A DNA stretch of 64,000 nt from Paragemmobacter ruber (GCF_009908315.1 NZ_JAAATW010000001.1:1-64000), one strand, 5' to 3'; shown: positions 25,471 through 32,922, numbered from the stretch's first letter. Translations and numbers: made by a program. Notes: generated from the sequence alone by a model not told the origin.

Positions 25471-25897
25471 TCTTCAACTGGTCCATCAGATCGCGGAACA
25501 GATCGCCCTGCCCCGTAACCTTCAACCGCGCCTCATCTACCGGCGACAGACCGAACAGCGCCGACAGCCGCATCATGGCCCCTAGCGCCTCCTGCTGCAC
25601 CGCCCACATCGCCACCTTTTTCTGCTGCCGCCCGTTGCGGGTTTCGGTCTCGAAGAAATAACCATCAACCGCCAGACAGGCCGTCGCGTTGTAGAAGTTC
25701 GCCACGCTCTCGCAGTAGCCCGCGAACTGGTACTCGTAATGCGGCTGCAGCCGATCCTTGGCCACCAGATGCCCGGCCAACTCGCCCCACACCTCGCGCG
25801 CCTTCTCCGTCATCCACTCCGGCGCATCCGGCACCGGCTTGATCGTCTCGCCCTTGAACGGCAACACGTTCCGCAGTTCCGGCTTCCGCCCCTTCAT
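25457..25897 (-). CDS. Terminase small subunit (P27 family)
   Basis: The 146-residue protein matches the P27-type small terminase: GRKPELRNVLPFKGETIKPV, PEWMTEKAREVWGELAGHLV, and YEYQFAGYCESVANFYNATA. It binds the packaging site in phage DNA and recruits the large subunit. Order HNH-TerS-TerL-portal is the typical HK97-like head cluster. The 95-bp gap to the upstream HNH gene (25898-25992) shows no gene; it is the most likely place for the DNA packaging (cos/pac) site. Confidence 0.9.
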   Translation of the reverse strand: MKGRKPELRNVLPFKGETIKPVPDAPEWMTEKAREVWGELAGHLVAKDRLQPHYEYQFAGYCESVANFYNATACLAVDGYFFETETRNGRQQKKVAMWAVQQEALGAMMRLSALFGLSPVDEARLKVTGQGDLFRDLMDQLKNGAD

Positions 25898-25992
25898 CTC
25901 GCTACCCTCTCACTACCCTCCCCCAAGGCTAAAACCCCGTGGCTTTTTTCCCCAAATTCCCCCGCACAAAAACTGTTGGATGACGCCCGGTT

Positions 25993-26403
25993 TCAGGGCG
26001 GGGGGGCGGGGTTTTTCGATACCCCCCGGTGGCCCCACACCTCGCGGGCGGTCTTGCGGCTGTGGCAGGGTTTGCACAGGCCCTGCCAGTTCGACCGCTT
26101 CCAGAACAGTTTCGGATCGCCCCGATGCGGCACGATGTGATCGACCTCTCGCGCCGCGACCACCAGACCATCCCGCGCGCATTCGGCACAGTTCGGATGG
26201 CGGCAGAGATAGGCCTTGCTCTCATCCTTCCAGCGGGCCGACCGATAGAACCGATCCCCGCCATGCGCCGCGACACCGGCCTTCGCCCGCGCCCGCGCCG
26301 CCGCCACCTTGGCCTCGCGCTCTGCCTGATGGTCCGCACAACGCGGCCCACCATCCACCGCCAGATCGTCACAGCCCGGCGCGCAGCACAGTTTCATCAC
26401 CAT
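25993..26403 (-). CDS. HNH endonuclease of the packaging module
   Basis: The 136-residue protein has an N-terminal zinc-type cluster (LCCAPGCDDLAVDGGPRCAD) and a C-terminal HNH core: REVDHIVPHRGDPKLFWKRS-NWQGLCKPCHSRKTAREV, in which DH, N and H supply the beta-beta-alpha metal site and two CxxC pairs are present (CRHPNCAEC, CKPC). HNH proteins next to terminase genes in HK97-like phages are needed for specific cleavage of concatemers during packaging. Two ATGs (26403, 26397) are two codons apart; the first is listed. The C terminus ends in a poly-proline encoded by a G/C run. Confidence 0.9.
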   Translation of the reverse strand: MVMKLCCAPGCDDLAVDGGPRCADHQAEREAKVAAARARAKAGVAAHGGDRFYRSARWKDESKAYLCRHPNCAECARDGLVVAAREVDHIVPHRGDPKLFWKRSNWQGLCKPCHSRKTAREVWGHRGVSKNPAPPP

Positions 26404-26475
26404 GCCGCACCCCACACCGCAAAAGGAAACCGCGCCGCAGGTCTGCCCTGGGCGCGGTTCTGGATCATGGCGTAA

Positions 26476-26504
26476 GGAATGCGCCCGGATGTCGGTTCTG
26501 TCAA
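26476..26504 (-). promoter_or_regulatory. Candidate late promoter upstream of the HNH/terminase genes
   Basis: On the minus strand a perfect -35 hexamer TTGACA (26499-26504) precedes, after 17 bases, a poor -10 (CATTCC, 26476-26481). It lies in the 97-bp gap between the last early-type gene and HNH, which is the logical start of the late structural block. The -10 is too weak for certainty; it may need an activator. Confidence 0.3.
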
Positions 26505-27325
26505 GACACCGACCGCAATCCCTTGTCTGAGTCAAGTGAACGTAACTCAACACCGATGCCCATCATCCGGTCCAGCGCCGCCGCCAGCGCACCCACCGCG
26601 CGCGTCACAATCGCGCCCGTCACCGCCCAGCCATGCGCCCGCAACACGTCCGAAAGGTCGCGATCCTCCAGACAGACGGCATCGACCAGCGCCCGCGCCG
26701 GGATCGGCGCGCCCCGGCCCCGCACCGGCACCAGCGCCGCGCCCGCCTCCACCCGCGCCTGCATCGCATCGATCCGCCGCGACAAGGCCAGCCGGTGATC
26801 GGTGAACCCCTCGCGCGTCCCGCCGCGACTGCCGCCCGCCATCAGCGCCTCGCCACTGGCGCAGCGCACCGCGCCCGCGTCCCGATCCTCGACCAGCGTC
26901 CGATACATGCGCCCGATCCCCACCTGACTGGCCGTCAGCGCAAAGCCACGGCCACGCCGCCGCCCCTGCGCCTCCATCCGCCCGAACACATCCAGCCGTT
27001 CCATGCTGCGCCGCCCCAGATGCCCGGCAGGCTTCAACCGGCTGCCCTTCTCGCCATCAGGGTAAGAGGCATAGAAGTCGAACACCCGCACCGCACCCCG
27101 CGCGGGCGCGACCGGGATCGCATCGCCGCAGGCCTCGGGCACCGCGCCCGCCGCCTTGACCAGCGCCACCCGCTCCGCCTCGGGCAGGGCAGCCCAAGCC
27201 AGCGCCTGCGCCTCGGCCTGCGATCCGGCCTGCGCACGAAAGACAGCCCGATCCTCGGGCGCATGCAGCTGCATCGCCTCGCCCCCGAAAGACCGCATGA
27301 TCTGTTCCAGCCGATCCATGCCCAT
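26501..27325 (-). CDS. Phage protein of unknown function with possible C-terminal DNA-binding helices
   Basis: The 274-residue protein begins MGMDRLEQIMRSFGGEAM at ATG 27325, overlapping the upstream stop (TGATG). The middle holds RVFDFYASYPDGEKGSRLKP and LDVFGRMEAQGRRRGRGFAL, and the C-terminal third has LVDAVCLEDRDLSDVLRAHG and WAVTGAIVTRAVGALAAALD, which could form a helix-turn-helix. It is the last gene before the HNH/terminase block, where late-gene activators or antiterminators often lie, so a role in late expression is possible. I recognise no defined family. Confidence 0.45.
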   Translation of the reverse strand: MGMDRLEQIMRSFGGEAMQLHAPEDRAVFRAQAGSQAEAQALAWAALPEAERVALVKAAGAVPEACGDAIPVAPARGAVRVFDFYASYPDGEKGSRLKPAGHLGRRSMERLDVFGRMEAQGRRRGRGFALTASQVGIGRMYRTLVEDRDAGAVRCASGEALMAGGSRGGTREGFTDHRLALSRRIDAMQARVEAGAALVPVRGRGAPIPARALVDAVCLEDRDLSDVLRAHGWAVTGAIVTRAVGALAAALDRMMGIGVELRSLDSDKGLRSVS

Positions 27326-27582
27326 CAGCCCTGCCCCTTTACTGCCATGATGAAATCCGACTCCACGCGGAACGCCGCGCCGGATGCCAGCAAATCGAGC
27401 AGTGCCGCCGATGGCACCACGCGCACCTGCACCGCGCGCCGATCCGGCATCCCCATGGCCTCGCATTGCGCCTCCAGCGCATCGGCCCAGGCGCAGGCGC
27501 TTTGCGACACCGCTTGGCAAACCGCGTCCAGATCGGCCTCGACCTCGACCTCCAGCTTTCGCAGCGGCACAATCTCCGCCAT
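27325..27582 (-). CDS. Small phage protein, unknown function
   Basis: The 85-residue acidic protein starts MAEIVPLRKLEVEVEADLDA and contains a Cys/Ala-rich helix (VCQAVSQSACAWADALEAQC) and a final VESDFIMAVKGQG. It is coupled on both sides by TGATG overlaps in the leftward early block. Nothing in it identifies a function. Confidence 0.5.
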   Translation of the reverse strand: MAEIVPLRKLEVEVEADLDAVCQAVSQSACAWADALEAQCEAMGMPDRRAVQVRVVPSAALLDLLASGAAFRVESDFIMAVKGQG

Positions 27583-28232
27583 CACGCCGCCCCCTTCTCA
27601 TCCCGCCGCTCTTGCCCCGCCGCGATCAGCCCGCGCGCAAAGTCGCGGTCGCGCGTATAGGCCTCCAGAAACCCGCGATCCTCGGGCCGCTCCACCCCGC
27701 GCGCCACGCGATCCTCGGCCATTGCCACCCAGCGCCGGTTATCCGCTGCCTCGGCCCGGATGCGCGCCATGTCCATGGCCATGGGCGGGCGGCGGCACTT
27801 GCGCAGATAGCGCAGCAACTCAACCTCGAACCCGCCTGCCAGCGCGGCAGGCCCTTCGATGGACCGCAGCCACGATTGCACCAGCGGCAGATCATGCGCG
27901 GGCCGCTTCTGCAGGCCTTCGGCAAAGGTCAGGATCGCCACCTCGCTGGGCCATTCGTTGCGGCCCCGCCCGCCGCCCATAGCCAGCAGGCTTTCGGCCA
28001 GCACGGCAAGGTTCGCCCGGCTCATATAGGCCAGCCGGTCCACCATCTTGCCCAGCCAGTCGCGATGCTCGGCCTCGGTCATACCCTTGCGCCGGATCAT
28101 GCCCGCCCGATCCAGCCGGTCGATCAGCAACTCCCGCACCGCGCGCCGCCCCTCGGCCAGCGCCCCGCCATCTTCGCCCTCACCGGCACCCGCCACAGGG
28201 GCAGGCCCTTGGCCCTGTTGCACATCGCTCAT
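27582..28232 (-). CDS. Phage protein near replication origin, unknown function
   Basis: The 216-residue protein is largely helical and rich in charged residues: AVRELLIDRLDRAGMIRRKG, LGKMVDRLAYMSRANLAVLA, EWPSEVAILTFAEGLQKRP and ELLRYLRKCRRPP. It follows a 178-bp non-coding block with origin-like features and the DUF1376-like initiator gene, so it may be a helicase loader or other replication partner; no Walker motif is present, so it is not a DnaC-type ATPase. ATG 28232 is preferred; an upstream in-frame start at 28271 would lack a ribosome-binding site. Confidence 0.45.
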   Translation of the reverse strand: MSDVQQGQGPAPVAGAGEGEDGGALAEGRRAVRELLIDRLDRAGMIRRKGMTEAEHRDWLGKMVDRLAYMSRANLAVLAESLLAMGGGRGRNEWPSEVAILTFAEGLQKRPAHDLPLVQSWLRSIEGPAALAGGFEVELLRYLRKCRRPPMAMDMARIRAEAADNRRWVAMAEDRVARGVERPEDRGFLEAYTRDRDFARGLIAAGQERRDEKGAA

Positions 28233-28306
28233 CACTCGCACCCCTTTCCCAAGCACATCCCGGCTGGCCATCCCGCCCGCCGGTCAAATTCTGTCGCGTC
28301 CGTAAG

Positions 28307-28398
28307 TCTTTTCTTCTCTTTTCTTTTCTTCTCTTCTCTTGCGTGGAACAGTTCCATTCTGTGCCGGAACAGTTCCATTCTGTGTTTCCACAGAATGG
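28307..28398. repeat. Candidate phage replication origin: pyrimidine run, two 19-bp iterons and a hairpin
   Basis: Bases 28307-28340 are 34 consecutive pyrimidines on the plus strand. They are followed by two perfect 19-bp direct repeats, GGAACAGTTCCATTCTGTG, at 28345-28363 and 28366-28384, spaced exactly 21 bases (two helical turns). Each contains the palindrome GGAAC-A-GTTCC. The end of the second repeat pairs with 28389-28398 as a 10-bp stem with a 4-base loop. The whole sits between the initiator-like gene (stop 28411) and the next gene (start 28232), in the only sizeable gap of the early region. Confidence 0.55.
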
Positions 28399-28410
28399 CA
28401 ACAGAACCGC

Positions 28411-29043
28411 CTAGACCGTCTCGCGCAGCCCCCCGAACCACTTCATCTGCTGGGCATGCAGGATCGCAGACCGATAGACGGCCTTGGTCCTGTTGCCCTT
28501 GTGATGCGCCTCCAGCCATTCATCCATCCGCTGGATCAGCACCTCATCGGCCAGCACCGCCGCACTCAGCCCCTCGGCCCCCAGCGCCTCGCGCAGCCGC
28601 TTGATCCGCTGCGCGCGGGCCTTCGCCTCCGATGACAGGGCGCGCAGATCGCGCCGCTCCAGCGCGTCCTGCACCTGTTCAAGGATCACCGGGTGATACA
28701 GCCGCCGCGCGCCCTCGACCGTCAGGCAGGGCCGCCAGTTCCGCAGCGGCCCCATCTCCATCGTCCGCAATTCGCGCATCCGGCGCAGATCGCAGCGCAG
28801 CATCACCGCCAATTCATCCAGATCATCGGGCAAGGTGCCGATGGGGCTTTCGGTCTGGGCAAAGTCGAACAACGCCCGCGCCATGCCCTGCACCTCCCAT
28901 GTCGCCAGCTTGAAGGTGCGGCTGGCCATCCATCGCTGATGGTTCCACTTGACGAAGGAATGCGAATCCAGCCGTTCGGTCGCCGGGATCGGATAGACCG
29001 GCAGATCATCGACCGGCACAGGGGAAAGATGCGGCAAGGTCAC
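28411..29043 (-). CDS. Replication initiator-like protein (DUF1376-type N-terminal domain)
   Basis: The 210-residue protein has an N-terminal winged-helix-like region with the pattern of DUF1376/phage replication O proteins: FVKWNHQRWMASRTFKLATW, GMARALFDFAQTESPIGTLP and DDLDELAVMLRC, then LRNWRPCLTVEGARRLYHPV. The C-terminal half is helical and basic (LSSEAKARAQRIKRLREALG). Such proteins bind the origin and recruit helicase. Immediately after its stop lies a block with iterons and a pyrimidine run, the layout expected of an initiator and its origin. It starts at GTG 29043, overlapping the upstream stop (GTGA). Confidence 0.6.
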   Translation of the reverse strand: MTLPHLSPVPVDDLPVYPIPATERLDSHSFVKWNHQRWMASRTFKLATWEVQGMARALFDFAQTESPIGTLPDDLDELAVMLRCDLRRMRELRTMEMGPLRNWRPCLTVEGARRLYHPVILEQVQDALERRDLRALSSEAKARAQRIKRLREALGAEGLSAAVLADEVLIQRMDEWLEAHHKGNRTKAVYRSAILHAQQMKWFGGLRETV

Positions 29044-29630
29044 GATGTTGGAACCTCGCTAAGGGCGGCATCAATTGCCTCCCCGATCTTTTGCCATTCG
29101 TGCGATGTGAACACGGCAGGGCTGGATAGGTTCAGCGGCGCACGGCCCTTGAATCGCTGCCAACAGTAATCTTGCGCAGCTTTCTTCGCTGTCGCTAGCG
29201 CCCGCTCCATCCGCGCCAGATCGGCGCGCAGCCGTGCATTTTCCTCAATCTCGCTGGCCAGCGCCTCGGCCATGATCGGCTGCGCAGCGCCGATCAGCGC
29301 ATCAACCTGCGCCGGATCGACCTTTCGATCTGCCTCGGCCTGCGCCGACCGGATCACACCCGCCAGCCGGTCGATCAACGCTCGCGCCTCATCCGGTTCA
29401 ACCGTCTCCGCGATATCAAGCCGTTCCTCGCTACCGTCAGGATAGATCACCAACGACCAGCCGCCCGCCAAACCCGGCACCTCGCCCGCGTAAAGCATCG
29501 CATCGCCTAACCCGACACTGATGCCAACATCCGGCCCCATATCCTCGTCGCTTGAATGCCAGACCACATTCCCGACCTGCATGAACTGCGGATCGTCATA
29601 GTCCAGCATCACCTGCGCATCATCACTCAC
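29040..29630 (-). CDS. Phage protein of unknown function with coiled coil
   Basis: This 196-residue protein has an acidic N-terminal half (VMLDYDDPQFMQVGNVVWHS, SLVIYPDGSEERLDIAETVE) and a helical, coiled-coil-like stretch (ALASEIEENARLRADLARME) followed by a C-terminal WQRFKGRAPLNLSSPAVF. It starts at GTG 29630 with GTGA overlap. Its codon use is slightly less GC-biased than the structural genes. No domain is recognised; it belongs to the early leftward block. Confidence 0.45.
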   Translation of the reverse strand: MSDDAQVMLDYDDPQFMQVGNVVWHSSDEDMGPDVGISVGLGDAMLYAGEVPGLAGGWSLVIYPDGSEERLDIAETVEPDEARALIDRLAGVIRSAQAEADRKVDPAQVDALIGAAQPIMAEALASEIEENARLRADLARMERALATAKKAAQDYCWQRFKGRAPLNLSSPAVFTSHEWQKIGEAIDAALSEVPTS

Positions 29631-30610
29631 GCCACCGCCCTCCCCCGCTGACCGTGCATCCGATCCCCCGGTCGCCGCACCTGCAGCCCGCGCCGCACCG
29701 CCGCGCGCACCGCATCCGCATCAAGGCCCACGAACTGGCAGACCAGATCGCAATCCGCCGTGTCGAACCAGCGCCGTGCCTGATCGACGGCGCGCTCCCG
29801 CGCGTTCTGCCGCGTTGCCTCAGTCCGGCCGCCATGCGGGTAGGCATCCACCGACCCGCCCGCCAACGCCAGCTGCTCCCGCAACACCGCCGCCCAAAGG
29901 GTGCGGCAGGCATCCGCATTCGGCTCCGAAAACGGCCCGCCGCGCAAACGCTGTTCGACCGGATCAGCAAGGATTGCATCGATCCGCGCGACCTCGGCCG
30001 CGCGCGCCGCGCGTGCGCGCGCCAGCGGATCAAGCGCCCGCTCCGGCTCTGGCATCGGCACGGGCAAACCCGGCGCGGTAGGGCGCGGCCCCCGCTTCGG
30101 CGCTTGGACAGGCACAGGCAGGGGCGGCGTATCCAAGGCCGCGCGCAGCCGCAAAGCCTGCTGCCGATCCGCCGCTGCCGTCTCTGCAGGCCTATCCTTC
30201 GACCAACGCACCTCGGCACGGCTGGCCCATTGGTAGGCCCTTTGAACAGTACACCCCATCGCCGCCGCCGCCGCGCGCGCTGTCAGGCCCTGCGCATGCA
30301 GAGCGGCCCAATCAGCAGACTTTCGCGCAGGCTCTGGCCATTTCACACCGGCCTGGCGCGCCCAACGATAGGCCGCGCTGCAGCAGCATCCAGCCCGCGC
30401 CGCCGCCTCTGTCGCGGTCAACCCCTCGGCATGCAGCGCCGCCCAATCGACGCGCCTGCCTGCCCGCACACCCGTGGGCCATGTCACCCCGGCGCGCTTG
30501 GCCCAGGAAAAGGCGCCCGTCACATGCCGCCCGCGCCGCCGCGCCGCTTCCGTCGCCGTCAGCCCCGCCGCATGCAGCGCCGCCCAGCTTTCCCCGCCAC
30601 CCGCGCTCAT
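29627..30610 (-). CDS. Protein with three tandem helix-turn-helix repeats
   Basis: The 327-residue protein opens with three near-identical units starting at about residues 9, 56 and 101. Each reads WAALHA-x-GLTA-(T/R)-x-AA followed by a turn and a second helix ending RAGVTWP, QAGVKWP and RAEVRWS. The unit fits a GcrA/Myb-like HTH of about 37 residues with 8-10-residue basic linkers. A proline-rich linker (about 155-195) leads to a C-terminal helical domain (CRTLWAAVLREQLALAGG, TADCDLVCQFVGLDADAVRA). A DNA-binding regulator reading a repeated or long site is likely. ATG 30610 overlaps the upstream stop. Confidence 0.6.
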   Translation of the reverse strand: MSAGGGESWAALHAAGLTATEAARRRGRHVTGAFSWAKRAGVTWPTGVRAGRRVDWAALHAEGLTATEAAARAGCCCSAAYRWARQAGVKWPEPARKSADWAALHAQGLTARAAAAAMGCTVQRAYQWASRAEVRWSKDRPAETAAADRQQALRLRAALDTPPLPVPVQAPKRGPRPTAPGLPVPMPEPERALDPLARARAARAAEVARIDAILADPVEQRLRGGPFSEPNADACRTLWAAVLREQLALAGGSVDAYPHGGRTEATRQNARERAVDQARRWFDTADCDLVCQFVGLDADAVRAAVRRGLQVRRPGDRMHGQRGRAVA

Positions 30611-31248
30611 GCCGCACCCCCCGGTCGATCATTGACCAACCCGCGCGCCCGCAGCGCCGCCGCCGTCTCCGCCGCCGAACGGGCCATGGCCGCACGCAAT
30701 TCATCCTGCGCCCGCGCCGCCTTGAATTCCGCGACATCCAGATGCACCCGCTGCCCCTTGCGCCGATGGGGCAGCCCAAGGCGATAGGCCAAGCGCCGCA
30801 CCGCCTGCGGATCAATGCCGAAATACTCCGCCATCGACTCCACGCGCACATTGCCCACCCACATCGCGCGAAACTCTTCCCCGCCAATGCGGATGCCTGC
30901 GCGATACCGCTCCACCGTCAGCGAATACTCCACCCCGCTGCTATGCGGGCGCGGCGCAAGGCCAAGCCGCTTGACCGCGTCATTGATCCCCGAATGCGAC
31001 CAGCCGAATTCCCGGCACAGGTCTGCCACCGCCACCCCGGCCTCATACATCGCCACAAACTCTGGCCCGCCGATCTTGGGCTGCACATGCCACCCGGCAC
31101 GGCTGGGAAGCCCCATGCGCCGCGCCCGCTTTGAAAGGAAATGCTGCGAACAGTCGAACCGCGCCCGGATCGCCTCGCAACTCACCTTAGGGTCCAGCCA
31201 CAGCTTGCGGAACAAAGGCTCAGAGAACCGGATTACGCGAAACGCCAT
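30607..31248 (-). CDS. Second protein with three HTH-like repeats (GcrA-like units)
   Basis: The 213-residue protein contains three HTH-like units at about residues 11-50, 62-100 and 124-165. Each ends with an R-x-GLP or RLGL signature: LSKRARRMGLPSR, INDAVKRLGLAPR and VRRLAYRLGLPHR. The units are divergent from each other, unlike the near-identical ones in the next gene. The C-terminal 45 residues are a charged helix (AEFKAARAQDELRAAMARSA). It starts at ATG 31248, overlapping the upstream stop (TGATG). It is probably a sequence-specific DNA-binding protein acting in the early programme; the target is unknown. Confidence 0.55.
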   Translation of the reverse strand: MAFRVIRFSEPLFRKLWLDPKVSCEAIRARFDCSQHFLSKRARRMGLPSRAGWHVQPKIGGPEFVAMYEAGVAVADLCREFGWSHSGINDAVKRLGLAPRPHSSGVEYSLTVERYRAGIRIGGEEFRAMWVGNVRVESMAEYFGIDPQAVRRLAYRLGLPHRRKGQRVHLDVAEFKAARAQDELRAAMARSAAETAAALRARGLVNDRPGGAA

Positions 31249-31478
31249 CACCGCACCTCCGCCGCCCGGATCAGATCGGCCAGCCACGGCGCAGGCTGCA
31301 GCACCATCGTGCCATCCGGCCGGAAAGCCCAGATCGACAGATCGTCGGCATCCTCGACCGCCCGCATCACCTGCGCCACCTCGCACAGAAGCAAGGCCCC
31401 ACCCCGCGCCAGAGCATCCAGCCGCCCCAGCGCATCGCAGAAAGGCCGCGTATTGATCCGCAACTCCGCCACCACCAT
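31248..31478 (-). CDS. Small phage protein, unknown function
   Basis: The 76-residue protein (MVVAELRINTRPFCDALG at the start, LLLCEVAQVMRAVEDADDL in the middle, WAFRPDGTMVLQP near the end) is a compact alpha/beta polypeptide without a recognisable motif. It is held in the early chain by TGATG overlaps on both sides, which is the main reason to accept it as a gene. No function is proposed. Confidence 0.5.
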   Translation of the reverse strand: MVVAELRINTRPFCDALGRLDALARGGALLLCEVAQVMRAVEDADDLSIWAFRPDGTMVLQPAPWLADLIRAAEVR

Positions 31479-31900
31479 TACCGCACCACCCCTGCCGCCC
31501 GATCCCGCGCCGCGCGCACCTGCACCCAGCCCGACTGCGCCTGCGTCACGAACCGCCGCGCCGCGCGCACCAGATCGCGCCGCGCCGCATCCTCGCGCTC
31601 CCACTTGCCCATCCGATGCACCAGCAGCGCCGGGGCCATCCGATGCCCCCACAACCGCGCCTCGGCCACGAAAGCCCGCTCACAGGCCTCACAGCAGAAC
31701 ATCTGCCAATCCCGGCGCGGCTCGAACCGCCGCCCGCAGCCTGCGTTGAAACAGACGCCCCGATCCCAGAACGGCGCGGCCTCGATCTCGCGTGCGGCAT
31801 AGACCTTGAACGGCTCCCACGCCTCAACCCCGCCAGCAGGGGCCGCGCCCAAATGCCGTGCCACGCCATGCGCGGGGCGGGTCTGGCTGGCACCCGTCAT
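31478..31900 (-). CDS. Zinc-finger-like small phage protein
   Basis: The 140-residue protein contains a likely zinc-binding cluster: Cys50-x4-Cys55 and Cys69/70 with Cys73, in GVCFNAGCGRRFEPRRDWQM and FCCEACERAF. The remainder is basic and helical (EREDAARRDLVRAARRFVTQ). Similar treble-clef fingers occur in phage proteins that bind nucleic acid. It starts at ATG 31900 and overlaps its neighbours on both sides. Function inferred only in general terms. Confidence 0.5.
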   Translation of the reverse strand: MTGASQTRPAHGVARHLGAAPAGGVEAWEPFKVYAAREIEAAPFWDRGVCFNAGCGRRFEPRRDWQMFCCEACERAFVAEARLWGHRMAPALLVHRMGKWEREDAARRDLVRAARRFVTQAQSGWVQVRAARDRAAGVVR

Positions 31901-32166
31901 GCCGACACCCCCGCCACAGGCCCCTTGGCGGGCCGCTCCCGAACATCGCCCGCACCCGCCACCGCGCCCTCATCCACCCACGGCAACCCGTCCAGATGAT
32001 CCGCAATCGCCCGCAACTCCGCCGCCGTGGCGCGGCTGGCAAAGCGGTTCGCCACCACCTCGCGCGCACCACCCGGCCAGCCATCGGTCAGGAACAGCAC
32101 CTGCACCGTGCCCGCGTAGGTCACCACCGAAACCCGGTCGCCCATCAGATCGAAGTCGCGGCCCAT
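31897..32166 (-). CDS. Small phage protein, unknown function
   Basis: An 89-residue protein starting MGRDFDLMGDRVSVVTYAG at ATG 32166 (TGATG overlap). It has a beta-rich start (VTYAGTVQVLFLTDGW) and one helix (TAAELRAIADHLDGLP). Two GTG codons directly upstream are in frame and could also serve. It is part of the early leftward chain and shows no known motif. Confidence 0.5.
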   Translation of the reverse strand: MGRDFDLMGDRVSVVTYAGTVQVLFLTDGWPGGAREVVANRFASRATAAELRAIADHLDGLPWVDEGAVAGAGDVRERPAKGPVAGVSA

Positions 32167-32390
32167 CACCACCGCCCCCGCGCCTGCGGATAATGCGCGG
32201 CAACCACTGCCGCCGCCTCGCCGCTAAACCCCAGATCGTGGGTCAGCACGTCCGACTGGATCTGATAGACCCGCGAAGGCGTGATCCCCATGGCCCGCGC
32301 CACATCGGCCACCGCCGCCCGGCGCAACCGTGCCAGCACCTCCAGCATTACCTCATCCTGCGCCCGCGTCAGACGCCCCACCGCACCCAT
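32166..32390 (-). CDS. Small HTH protein, first gene after the leftward terminator
   Basis: The 74-residue protein has one clear HTH: LARLRRAAVADVARAMGITP followed by SRVYQIQSDVLTHDLGF. It is the first gene after the intrinsic terminator at 32419-32446 and heads the uninterrupted chain of overlapping leftward genes. Small DNA-binding proteins in this position may control the next transcription step. ATG 32390 is only 29 bases beyond the terminator's T-run, so any transcript reaching it must pass or start after that terminator. Confidence 0.6.
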   Translation of the reverse strand: MGAVGRLTRAQDEVMLEVLARLRRAAVADVARAMGITPSRVYQIQSDVLTHDLGFSGEAAAVVAAHYPQARGRW

Positions 32391-32418
32391 CACCGCCTCC
32401 CCACGCCAACCGCAGGCG

Positions 32419-32446
32419 AAAAAAGGCCGGGGGCATTCCCCCGGCC
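32419..32446 (-). terminator. Strong intrinsic terminator in the leftward early transcript
   Basis: Read on the minus strand, a perfect 9-bp GC stem (32438-32446 with 32425-32433; GGCCGGGGG paired with CCCCCGGCC) with a 4-base loop is followed immediately by six T residues (32424-32419). It lies between the cro/CII-like genes and the long leftward gene chain, like lambda tR1. Confidence 0.85.
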
Positions 32447-32922
32447 AGTTTGAGGCGCGCGGCCGCGGCGCAGGGAAACCCGCGCACCGCAACCCGCAGG
32501 CATCCCGCCAGACCGCATGTCGCGCAGGCGGCGGAAATCGGAAAGGAAACGGGGCGACGGCCCGGCCCCGGTGCCTGCGCACCCCCGACCGTAATCGGTG
32601 CCTGTATGACCGAACCGCCGCCCCGCAAGGCCGCACCGGGAGGAGGTGGCGCAGCCATACCGGCACCGGGAGGAGGTGGCACCGGATCGAAATTCCAAAG
32701 GGGCCGCGCGGCGATCCGCGCTCTGGGCCACCCCGGCCCCAGGTTCCACGGCTTCGACCCTACCTTCCTCGCCACCCTTGCAGGGGAGTCCACAGCCGCA
32801 GCTTGCTTTGCCCGACAGGTGCTGCCCCCCGCCGTGAAGTACCCCGCAAGGGCACACCGCCCCGGCAACGGCAGGCCACAGGCCCCGCGCCGGTGATCCC
32901 TCATGGCACACAGGCGCAGCAC
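32447..32922. other. Early leader region without a confident gene
   Basis: Two overlapping minus-strand frames run through these 476 bases (starts 32926/32902 area), and one starts with an ATGA overlap to the CII-like gene, but neither gives a recognisable protein; both are rich in Gly/Pro/Arg/Cys as expected of GC-rich non-coding sequence. An 18-bp direct repeat GCACCGGGAGGAGGTGGC occurs at 32633-32650 and 32663-32680 (30-bp period). The region is transcribed in any leftward early message, so an antitermination or regulatory RNA site is possible. Confidence 0.4.

Noticed and set aside
7282-25897. The structural cluster as a gene transfer agent
   Set aside because: Tail genes are GTA-like in type and order, but the block is joined to an integrase, att sites, cI/cro switch and replication genes, and the terminase/packaging module has an HNH gene, so it is a prophage.
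28232-28519. Minus-strand frame through the candidate origin (EEKKRKEKK-rich)
   Set aside because: The Lys/Glu run is just the translation of the pyrimidine tract complement and the frame overlaps the initiator-like gene; start and ribosome-binding site are poor.
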